Shown: piece by piece, positions 23,260-29,169 of the stretch
How the letters are laid out: each line of letters opens with the position of its first letter
How positions within the stretch are numbered: position 1 is the first letter of the stretch
Source of the DNA: EsbW-18 sp033811555
GTDB lineage: Bacteria; Patescibacteriota; Minisyncoccia; Phycocordibacterales; EsbW-18
Direction: 5' to 3'
Length of the DNA: 29,169 nt
NCBI GenBank assembly: GCA_033811555.1
Contig: JAPXOG010000007.1
Location: forward strand, 1 to 29,169
Notes under the pieces: model-generated
Told to the model about the DNA's origin: nothing
What the model saw: the letters and a program-made list of their open reading frames with translations, nothing else
Databases searched by the model: none
Made by a program: the position numbers and the translations under genes

Positions 23260-25158
23260 TTACAAAAGCGTTTCTGGATCAACAGACACTAAATATTGAG
23301 GTGGTAATGAACGTAACATACTAGTTACTTGTTCATCTGGCCAAGCAGATGGTGCGATTGAAATAAGAAGATGTGCTATGTATAAATTTTTTACTTTTGA
23401 AACAAAAGCAGGGTAGAGCGTTGTTGTATATCCTGAGAGTTTATGTTGCAGGTCTGTTAAATCAGAGATAACAGAATTTTTCGTTCCTCGACGGGTTATC
23501 TTAATAAAAATACGGAAAGGTGGATATCCGAATTCTCTGCGAACGTTTTCTTCATATCTGTACATTCCGATTCCATCTCCTGTTTGAGCATATGATATTG
23601 CAGCGTAATCCGGATTTCTAGTCTGCACAATAACTGAGTGTTCTGCATGAGAAGCAAGATTAGAGATGATAGAAAAAACACGTTCACTCATTCGAAAATC
23701 AGGTAGAAATGTAAGCGTGTCAAGAGAAACAATAACTCCAAGACCATACGATCGAGGTGCAAGTAAAGGAAGCGCTAGTTCTGTTCCCAACAAAATTCCC
23801 GATGACGTTTTTTCCCACGTAGCGATAACTTTTTTCGCAATCGTAGGTGTAGTTGTCAAATCACGACTTATTGAAAAAGTTATTGCGTTAGGGAACAAGC
23901 GTTGTACTTCGCGTGACACATTCTCAATTCCAACCCCGTAACTTTCAAATCGCCATGAACGACAATAGGAACAAACAGTATTTGCATTTTCAGTTTTTCC
24001 ACATCGTCTACATCTAAAAATACGTGATTGTTCTGTGTCTTTTGTTTCGTAAAGTGTCATGGGTACATCACAACGAACACATGTATACACATGACCACAG
24101 TCACGACAAATCGTAAAAGGAGCATATCCTTTTCGTACGCAGAATAGAAATGTTCTGCGCTTCGAATTCAAAGATTCTGTAATTGCACGTAGTGCCTCAT
24201 GTGAAAACAATCCTATTTTATTTTCCTCATTGTTTGATCGTGTTCGCATATCTATAACAGATACAGTTGCACTATATTCTTGCCGCATGGTTGGACGAGA
24301 AACATCTGAAATAGCATGGGTAAAATATCGATGTAGAGTTTCAATGCGAGGATATACATCACCCAATACTAAATCACAATCTCGTTGTCTTGCGATGAAT
24401 TCTGTTACAGTACGTGTATCTAGATAAGGAGATTCTTTGTGTTTGTAATGAGGCGATGATTCATGTTCTACCACAAATAGTCCGATATCTTTCCTATAAA
24501 TAGAAATAAATGTCCCTGTCGTAATAATAACCACAGGATATGGGTTGAGACTTGCTTGTGTCCAGCGTTCAAGTATTTTTTTTGATGACAATCCACCAGT
24601 TAAAACAAACACCCGATCGGGTATTCCTTTTCCTATATGTTCAGCTAAACGTTCGACTTCTATTTTAGTTGGGCAGATAAAAACAACTGATTTATTTTTT
24701 GCAAATGCTTCGCGCGTTAGCGATTTGTATCTACTTATGCGTTCTTCATACGAAGCCGCGGCAATTCGCACATCAGGGATAATCCCTGATTCTATATGCG
24801 GAAGAAAATTTAAAGAGGAGAATGCAAATTCTCGAATAGATTCAGGAATGAGTGCGTTGACAATGGATCCTATTGGACGAGCGTAATGTTTAGCTATTGA
24901 ATACATAGCACGCATCAAATCAGGATCAAAAGGCTCTGGGCGCACTATTCCATCAATTTTTTTGAGCAAAAAAGAAGCTTTTCTAATTCTGGCTTTTTCC
25001 TTGCTTGCTGCTGATACATCAACTACAAGACCCAGCATCTTTTTGTTTCCAACAGTAATCCTTACAACACTACCTGGCACAAGTTCTTTTGAACTGTAAT
25101 AAGTAAGTCCTTCGTGAGGAGCTCGTGGTGCAATGGGGATGACAGTAGTGAGATACAT
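23260..25158 (-). CDS. priA: PriA-like primosomal protein lacking ATPase motifs
   Basis: PriA recognises stalled forks and reloads the replicative helicase. Domain order is that of PriA: N-terminal DNA-binding domain (PGSVVRITVGNKKMLGLVVDV), wing region, two helicase lobes, a zinc module with eight cysteines (C351, C354, C360, C363, C383, C386, C396, C399) and the C-terminal domain (REFGYPPF onward). The helicase motifs are gone: the Walker A site GVTGSGKT is replaced by AAASYEER (132-139), DEEH is VEHESS (from 230), the motif III region is LGDVYP (265-270), and the arginine-finger GRAGR region is NLASHAEHS (500-508). The fold around them is still alignable, as in TTGTFISIYRKDIGLFVVEH. The 632-aa start at 25158 (MYLTTVIPIAP) fits the family and avoids overlap with divergent murA. 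It is probably a helicase-dead loader, as reported for actinobacterial PriA. Confidence 0.9.
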   Translation of the reverse strand: MYLTTVIPIAPRAPHEGLTYYSSKELVPGSVVRITVGNKKMLGLVVDVSAASKEKARIRKASFLLKKIDGIVRPEPFDPDLMRAMYSIAKHYARPIGSIVNALIPESIREFAFSSLNFLPHIESGIIPDVRIAAASYEERISRYKSLTREAFAKNKSVVFICPTKIEVERLAEHIGKGIPDRVFVLTGGLSSKKILERWTQASLNPYPVVIITTGTFISIYRKDIGLFVVEHESSPHYKHKESPYLDTRTVTEFIARQRDCDLVLGDVYPRIETLHRYFTHAISDVSRPTMRQEYSATVSVIDMRTRSNNEENKIGLFSHEALRAITESLNSKRRTFLFCVRKGYAPFTICRDCGHVYTCVRCDVPMTLYETKDTEQSRIFRCRRCGKTENANTVCSYCRSWRFESYGVGIENVSREVQRLFPNAITFSISRDLTTTPTIAKKVIATWEKTSSGILLGTELALPLLAPRSYGLGVIVSLDTLTFLPDFRMSERVFSIISNLASHAEHSVIVQTRNPDYAAISYAQTGDGIGMYRYEENVRREFGYPPFRIFIKITRRGTKNSVISDLTDLQHKLSGYTTTLYPAFVSKVKNLYIAHLLISIAPSAWPDEQVTSMLRSLPPQYLVSVDPETLL

Positions 25159-25167
25159 ACCTATATG

Positions 25168-25176
25168 TGATATGAT
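25168..25176 (+). promoter_or_regulatory. Extended -10 promoter of murA in the priA-murA divergent gap
   Basis: TGATATGAT is an extended -10 with five of six -10 matches, giving a predicted start near 25183 and a 5' leader of about 10 nt for murA. The same bases read on the other strand as TATCAT, usable for priA, so divergent promoters share a 34-nt gap. Confidence 0.45.
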
Positions 25177-25192
25177 ACCAATAATACGTTCA

Positions 25193-26497
25193 ATGGACAC
25201 GTCTAAAGAAGCATTCAAAATAACGGGACTTCACGGGAATAAAACTCTTTCAGGCTCAATTTCCGTTTCTGGCTCAAAGAACAATGCTTTACCTCTTCTA
25301 GCATCAAGTGTACTTTTTGATGTACCCGTTTCATTTTCTAATGTTCCAGACATTACTGATGTTACAAAAATGCTTGAGTTGCTGGAAAGCGTTGGCGCTC
25401 TTACATCTCGAAAAGGAGACACTGTTGTAATTGATCCGAAAAATATTACTCACGGCACTATTGATACAGATATAGCAAACAAACTACGAGCATCCATCAT
25501 TCTTACTGGCCCACTTCTCGCAAGAATTGGCACAGTATCGTTTCCTACTCCTGGCGGATGTGTTATAGGAAAACGACCTATAGATATTTTTTTAGAAGGA
25601 TACGCTGCCCTTGGCGCCTCTATTTCCGAGATAGGAACTTCTTTCACGGTTTCTTCTCAAAAATTGTCTGGGGGAAATTTTTTCTTTCGCTTACAAAGTG
25701 TTACTGGTACAGAAGCATTGCTTATGGCAGCTGTGTTAGCTCATGGCACTACAACATTTAAAAATGTTGCGATAGAACCTGAAGTAACCGACGTAGCTGA
25801 GTTTTTGAAAGAGGCAGGGGCAGATATCACTGGGATTGGAACAAGTACTCTTGTAGTACGCGGAACTAATGGTACTCCTCTATCCCCAAAAAATCTTACT
25901 TCGCACCGTGTCATTCCAGATCGTATTGAGGCAGGTAGTTATCTTGCGCTCGGAGCTCTATGTGCACGCGATCTTACGATTACTGGTGTTGAACCTGCTC
26001 ATCTAGAACTTCCGGTGATGATTTTAAAGGATATGGGGATTCCGATAACACACTCTAATAATGAAATACGCATTGTCGATAATACAATTAAAAACGAGAA
26101 TCTTAAACCAATAACCCTAAGAACACATGAATATCCAGGATTCCCGACCGATCTACAATCTCCATTCACTGTTTTGTGTACACAAGCCGGTGGTGAAAGT
26201 ATTGTGGAGGAGATGATTTTTGAAGGAAGGCTTGCATATACTGCTGATCTGGTTTCTATGGGTGCCAACATTACAGTTGCACACCCACACAAAGCAGTAA
26301 TCAAGGGTCCTTCCAAACTAACAGGACGTGAGTTATATACGCCAGATTTACGCGCAGGACTTGCATATATTATTGCTGCATGCTCAGCGAAAGGAACTTC
26401 GTACATTCACAACATTCACTATATAGACCGAGGTTACGAGAGAGCCGAAGAAAAACTAAAAAGCATCAATGTTGCATTAGAGCGTGTTTCCGTGTAA
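25193..26497 (+). CDS. murA: UDP-N-acetylglucosamine 1-carboxyvinyltransferase
   Basis: MurA carries out the first committed step of peptidoglycan synthesis, moving enolpyruvyl from PEP to UDP-GlcNAc. The 434-aa protein shows the two-lobe EPSP-synthase-like pattern. SVSGSKNNALPLLA has K29 and N30 of the active site, and FPTPGGCVIGKRPID contains the catalytic cysteine C123, which is also the fosfomycin target. HEYPGFPTDLQSP contains the conserved aspartate. The end RGYERAEEKLKSIN is typical. The ATG at 25193 is chosen over in-frame ATGs further upstream because it sits just after an extended -10 and gives a normal N-terminus. Retention of the cysteine predicts fosfomycin sensitivity at target level. 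Together with mreB downstream it indicates a cell making its own wall. Confidence 0.96.
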   Translation: MDTSKEAFKITGLHGNKTLSGSISVSGSKNNALPLLASSVLFDVPVSFSNVPDITDVTKMLELLESVGALTSRKGDTVVIDPKNITHGTIDTDIANKLRASIILTGPLLARIGTVSFPTPGGCVIGKRPIDIFLEGYAALGASISEIGTSFTVSSQKLSGGNFFFRLQSVTGTEALLMAAVLAHGTTTFKNVAIEPEVTDVAEFLKEAGADITGIGTSTLVVRGTNGTPLSPKNLTSHRVIPDRIEAGSYLALGALCARDLTITGVEPAHLELPVMILKDMGIPITHSNNEIRIVDNTIKNENLKPITLRTHEYPGFPTDLQSPFTVLCTQAGGESIVEEMIFEGRLAYTADLVSMGANITVAHPHKAVIKGPSKLTGRELYTPDLRAGLAYIIAACSAKGTSYIHNIHYIDRGYERAEEKLKSINVALERVSV

Positions 26498-26500
26498 CGT

Positions 26501-26523
26501 CTGGGTAGACCTACCAGGGAGGT
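26501..26523 (+). promoter_or_regulatory. Hairpin adjoining a strong Shine-Dalgarno sequence
   Basis: CTGG[G]TA-GACC-TACCAG (26501-26517) forms a 6-bp stem with one bulged G, directly joined to GGAGGT (26518-26523). Five bases separate that from the GTG at 26529. The hairpin begins 4 nt after the murA stop. It may keep the ribosome site open, insulate it from murA translation, or be a binding site. Confidence 0.5.
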
Positions 26524-26528
26524 GTCTC

Positions 26529-26804
26529 GTGAGAGAAGGACTGGAGTTCTTTGAGGCTGGAGTAGCTAGAGAGATCGCAACTTACATCCGCGAGGTTTTG
26601 GACCGCGGATGTCGCCCAAGTGAGGAAAGGATAATCCGAAAAAAGATTTTGGATATTCTCTGGGAACACGATTTATTTTTCACTGATATGGGGAAGGAGG
26701 ATCCCGTTGAGTTTAGGTATTTAAACGGTGTTCTCCATAGTGTCTGGGTCCGCTATATTGACAAAACAAGGCGGGCCAGAGTATTGGGATGTGGAAAGGG
26801 ATGA
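26529..26804 (+). CDS. 91-aa protein of unknown function
   Basis: I do not recognise a family. The start is set by GGGAGGT (26517-26523) followed by 5 nt and GTG; this is the only strong ribosome binding site I find in the window. The frame could open at 26484 inside murA, but nothing supports that. The protein begins with an amphipathic helix-like stretch (REGLEFFEAGVAREIATYIR), then an acidic/basic mix with KKILDILWEH, and ends basic (RRARVLGCGKG). There is no signal peptide or membrane segment, and two cysteines are at about positions 28 and 88. It is more GC-rich than its neighbours, with many GAG, CGC and GGA codons, which hints at different codon selection or transfer. A strong terminator follows, so it may share a transcript with murA or have its own. 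It is an open case with real coding evidence. Confidence 0.6.
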   Translation: MREGLEFFEAGVAREIATYIREVLDRGCRPSEERIIRKKILDILWEHDLFFTDMGKEDPVEFRYLNGVLHSVWVRYIDKTRRARVLGCGKG

Positions 26805-26826
26805 TTTTATGTTCTTTTTTTGTTTG

Positions 26827-26854
26827 ACGCCCCCGCCTGGGCGTTTCTTTTTTT
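26827..26854 (+). terminator. Intrinsic terminator after the 91-aa gene
   Basis: ACGCCC (26827-26832), a 6-nt loop and GGGCGT (26839-26844) are followed by TTCTTTTTTT. It separates the murA side from mreB. The GC-rich stem and long T-run make it convincing. Confidence 0.85.
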
Positions 26855-26881
26855 GAAAAATAAGAAAAAATCCTGTAGCAT
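26853..26881 (+). promoter_or_regulatory. Promoter of mreB
   Basis: TTGAAA (26853-26858), an exact 17-nt spacer and TAGCAT (26876-26881) precede mreB. The -10 ends 9 nt before the ATG, leaving at most a few leader bases. The -35 begins within the last bases of the preceding terminator's T-run. Confidence 0.6.
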
Positions 26882-26890
26882 ATTGAGAAC

Positions 26891-27904
26891 ATGAAGTTTT
26901 GGTCCAAAAAACTAGGTATCGATCTGGGTACAACGAATGTGCTTGTGTATATTCCTGGAAAAGGAATAGTACTAAATGAACCTTCAGTGGTAACGGTTTC
27001 TCTTGTTGACAATAAAATATTGGCCGTAGGCAACAAAGCCAAAGAAATGATTGGTAAAACACCGGAAAATATAATTGCGTATCGTCCGATGAAAGATGGA
27101 GTTATAGCAGATTATAGAGTTACCGAAGCGATGTTGCGATATTTTATTGGTCGTGCACTTGGTCGATTTAACATTTGGAAACCAGATGTTCTAATTTCTG
27201 TTCCGGCTGGCGTTACGTCAACTGAACGACGAGCTGTAGTAGAAGCAGCGATTAGAGCAGGTGCGCGCCAAGCGTATGTTATAAAAGAACCCATTTTATC
27301 TGCAATAGGAGCTGGCATTCCCATACAAGATCCTGAAGGACGAATGATTGTAGATATAGGAGGAGGAACTACTGACGTTGCAATTATTTCACTTGGTGGA
27401 ATTGTAACTTGCTCGTCAGTAAAGGTCGCAGGGAATAAAATAGATCAAGCTATTATTGATTATGTGAAAAAAAATTACAACCTTAACATAGGGGAGAAAA
27501 CTTCAGAACGAATCAAAATAGGGGTCGGATCAGCGGTTCCTGTTGAAGATGAGCTATCTATGAAGGTGCGAGGGCGTGATGTTGTTACTGGCCTTCCGCG
27601 CGAGATGGAAATTAAAACAAACGAGGTTGTAAAGGCGGTACGACGTGAATTGAGAGAGATGGTGCGAGCCATAAAAGACGTGTTTCAGGAGACTCCACCA
27701 GAGCTTGCTGCAGACATTATTGAAAAGGGGATTACTATGACCGGCGGAACCTCTCAGCTTAAAAATTTCCCCGAGCTTATTTTAAGAACAACTGGAGTGA
27801 AAGCTATAGTTTCAGATGATGCGCTTCTATGTGTAGCCAAGGGAACTGGTATTGCACTAGAACATCTTGATACGTATAAAAAATCTATTGTTGCAAAACG
27901 ATAA
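26891..27904 (+). CDS. mreB: Rod-shape actin homologue MreB
   Basis: MreB polymerises under the membrane and guides wall synthesis for elongated shape. The 337-aa chain has the actin-fold motifs: phosphate 1 loop GIDLGTTN (D11), the connecting segment LISVPAGVTSTERRAV, phosphate 2 loop VDIGGGTTDVAII (D155) and adenosine loop GITMTGGTSQLKNF. The N-terminus MKFWSKK combines aromatic and basic residues and could form the membrane-binding element seen in other MreB proteins. Its usual partners mreC and mreD do not follow; instead a delta-prime-like gene begins 6 nt after its stop. It has its own promoter and probably a nearly leaderless message. The paralogue Mbl cannot be fully excluded, as only one copy is in view. 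Confidence 0.94.
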   Translation: MKFWSKKLGIDLGTTNVLVYIPGKGIVLNEPSVVTVSLVDNKILAVGNKAKEMIGKTPENIIAYRPMKDGVIADYRVTEAMLRYFIGRALGRFNIWKPDVLISVPAGVTSTERRAVVEAAIRAGARQAYVIKEPILSAIGAGIPIQDPEGRMIVDIGGGTTDVAIISLGGIVTCSSVKVAGNKIDQAIIDYVKKNYNLNIGEKTSERIKIGVGSAVPVEDELSMKVRGRDVVTGLPREMEIKTNEVVKAVRRELREMVRAIKDVFQETPPELAADIIEKGITMTGGTSQLKNFPELILRTTGVKAIVSDDALLCVAKGTGIALEHLDTYKKSIVAKR

Positions 27905-27910
27905 CTACTT

Positions 27911-28534
27911 ATGTACGTAATGGCTCATCATGCACTTTTTGCCGTAGGCACGTATGACACTATTTTGCCTCGGATACGGCAAGAATTTATCCCAGAGGAT
28001 TCTGAGGTGCTTTCACAGACAACGGAAACACTTTTGATTGATGATGTACGAAATATTTTTGAACAAACCCAAACTTGCATTCCTGAAGGTCGACGAAGAA
28101 TTTTTGTACTTGCATTTGCCCAAGCAACTGTCGAAGCTCAAAACGCACTTTTAAAACTTACGGAAGAGCCGGGTGAGCGTACCCAGTTTATATTTATTAT
28201 TCCTAGCGAGAGCATTCTTCTTCCAACTTTATTGTCGCGCCTTGAGCACTTAGTTCATGATGAAACAAAACTTCCATCTACTCTAGCTGAAGATTTTCTA
28301 AAATCTTCGTTTGCACAACGATTAAAAATACTTGTGCCATACATTGAAAATAGAAATTTGCATTTACCGATTGCACTTCTGCATGCCCTGGAAGAACGGT
28401 TGTGTAAAGATATTCAATCTAACCGTCAATCATTGAAGATCTTACAGAGAACACTAGAGTTTCTTCTACGTCGAGGCGTTTCGCTTAAACTCGTACTTGA
28501 ATATCTAGCTCTATCAATTCCACAACAGACATGA
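27911..28534 (+). CDS. holB: DNA polymerase III delta'-like AAA+ protein, short form
   Basis: The clamp loader uses delta' with delta and DnaX to load the sliding clamp. The best match is the segment EAQNALLKLTEEPGERTQFIFI followed by LLPTLLSRLEHL; these are sensor 1 and the SRC-like region of DnaX/delta'. IDDVRNIFEQTQ upstream is the usual helix before it. The protein is only 207 aa against about 300-330 aa. It lacks a P-loop and the four-cysteine zinc module at the N-terminus, and its C-terminal helical domain is short. Delta' is commonly ATP-inactive, so the missing P-loop is tolerable, but the missing N-terminal half of the AAA+ domain is notable. Start 27911 or 27920 are equally possible. 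The stop overlaps the nth start as ATGA, so the two are translationally coupled, and mreB is only 6 nt upstream. Confidence 0.78.
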   Translation: MYVMAHHALFAVGTYDTILPRIRQEFIPEDSEVLSQTTETLLIDDVRNIFEQTQTCIPEGRRRIFVLAFAQATVEAQNALLKLTEEPGERTQFIFIIPSESILLPTLLSRLEHLVHDETKLPSTLAEDFLKSSFAQRLKILVPYIENRNLHLPIALLHALEERLCKDIQSNRQSLKILQRTLEFLLRRGVSLKLVLEYLALSIPQQT

Positions 28535-29169
28535 CTAAAGCACAACAAGTGCGCGCAAAAAAAATATCTCGCACGCTTAAGAAACTTTTCCCTGACGCAA
28601 AAATTGCGCTCAAATTTAAAAACCCTTGGGAGCTTCTAGTTGCAGTTATTTTATCTGCACAGTGCACAGATAAAAAAGTAAATCAAGTTACTCAAACTCT
28701 TTTTAAAAAATATCAAACACTAGACGACTACCTTGAAGCTAACATAAGAGAATTTGCTCGCGATATTCGCTCTACAGGATTTTTTAACACAAAAGCACGA
28801 TATATTCTTGAGACAGCCCGCTTAGTGAAAAAAAACTTTAAAGGAAAAGTACCTCGTACTATGAATGAACTTCTAACTCTCCGAGGAGTTGCTCGCAAAA
28901 CAGCAAATGTAATTCTTTCAAATGCTTTTGGGATTAATGAGGGCATTGCCGTAGATACTCATGTTATTCGTTTTTCAAACAAACTAGGTCTTACTAAATA
29001 CCATGACCCAAACAAAATAGAACAAGATCTTATGAAGCTTTTTCCAAAATCTCAGTGGAACACAATTACATATAGATTCATAGAATATGGAAGACAGATT
29101 TGTCCTGCGCGTAAACATGACTGTAAGAACCATCCATTGACAAAACTATATCCAAGAGCAGCTAATATA
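28531..29169 (+). CDS. nth: Endonuclease III, 5' part, open at the window edge
   Basis: This DNA glycosylase/AP lyase removes oxidised pyrimidines. The frame runs 213 codons without a stop to the window end. It shows the opening PWELLVAVILSAQCTDKKVN, the helix-hairpin-helix LLTLRGVARKTANVILSNAFG with catalytic lysine K123, and VDTHVIRFSNKLGL with catalytic aspartate D142. These match K120 and D138 of E. coli Nth. The iron-sulfur region, normally C-x6-C-x2-C-x5-C, reads here C191, C198, H201 and Y207, so two of four cysteines are replaced. The start ATG overlaps the holB stop (ATGA). The rest of the gene, perhaps only a short tail, lies outside, so length cannot be judged. Function as an AP lyase/glycosylase is likely; cluster binding is doubtful. 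Confidence 0.92.
   Translation, partial: MTKAQQVRAKKISRTLKKLFPDAKIALKFKNPWELLVAVILSAQCTDKKVNQVTQTLFKKYQTLDDYLEANIREFARDIRSTGFFNTKARYILETARLVKKNFKGKVPRTMNELLTLRGVARKTANVILSNAFGINEGIAVDTHVIRFSNKLGLTKYHDPNKIEQDLMKLFPKSQWNTITYRFIEYGRQICPARKHDCKNHPLTKLYPRAANI

Noticed and set aside
26812..26855. Direct repeat TTCTTTTTTTG on both sides of the terminator hairpin as a target-site duplication
   Set aside because: It is a simple T-rich run of the kind expected at terminators, and no mobile element lies between the copies.
26713..27062. Two overlapping minus-strand frames across the terminator and mreB start
   Set aside because: They run through a strong terminator and the mreB promoter and show no family features.
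1..29169. CRISPR arrays, tRNA or rRNA genes, insertion sequences
   Set aside because: I looked in all intergenic gaps, the longest being 278 nt (9609-9886), and saw no repeat-spacer pattern, cloverleaf, rRNA core or transposase.
1..29169. Alternative genetic code with TGA as an amino acid
   Set aside because: TGA ends several genes at family-appropriate positions (dnaG, holB, the PH-domain gene, the 91-aa gene), and recognised proteins need no TGA readthrough.

Overview
The window looks like a stretch of core chromosome from a Patescibacteria/CPR bacterium, most likely a Parcubacteria-type lineage; this placement is inference from protein character. The sequence is AT-rich and densely packed, with short intergenic gaps and no insertion sequences, CRISPR arrays, tRNAs or rRNAs that I can see. 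TGA is a normal stop codon (for example in dnaG, holB and the PH-domain gene), so the genetic code is the standard bacterial one and not the Gracilibacteria/SR1 code. Several proteins are reduced or have lost parts: an SMC without a recognisable hinge, a PriA with no ATPase motifs, a short TrmD, a short delta-prime, and an endonuclease III with half of its iron-sulfur ligands.

Layout. Positions 17-4898 (+) hold rnhB, rpmF, a nusB-NUDIX fusion, rnc and smc. Positions 5033-7893 (-) hold a two-gene membrane unit (a 77-aa protein and a bacterial PH-domain protein) and rnr. Positions 7978-9608 (+) hold rpsP, khpA and trmD. Positions 9887-19751 (+) hold rpoB, rpoC, dnaG and rpoD, so both large RNA polymerase subunits, the replication primase and the housekeeping sigma factor lie together; a lone RecB-like PD-(D/E)XK nuclease follows (19801-20613). 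Positions 20679-25158 (-) hold a DsbA-like thiol oxidoreductase, a DEDDy exonuclease, hisS and priA. Positions 25193-29169 (+) hold murA, an unrecognised 91-aa gene, mreB, a delta-prime-like holB and the 5' part of nth, which runs off the window.

The genes form an information-processing block: RNA turnover and maturation (RNase HII, III and R), ribosome and tRNA function (L32, S16, KhpA, TrmD, HisRS), transcription (RpoB, RpoC, RpoD, NusB), replication and repair (DnaG, PriA, HolB, Nth, SMC, nucleases), and wall and shape (MurA, MreB). A recurring regulatory theme is an extended -10 motif (several are TGTTAGnnT) about 6-9 nt before the ATG with no Shine-Dalgarno sequence, which suggests largely leaderless transcription. 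There are three contrasts: khpA and rpoB have long structured leaders behind good promoters, and the 91-aa gene has a near-perfect Shine-Dalgarno sequence.

No single new multi-gene system is obvious. The best candidates for new biology are the NusB-NUDIX fusion, the hinge-less SMC, the motif-less PriA, the promoter and leader organisation, and the orphan 91-aa gene.
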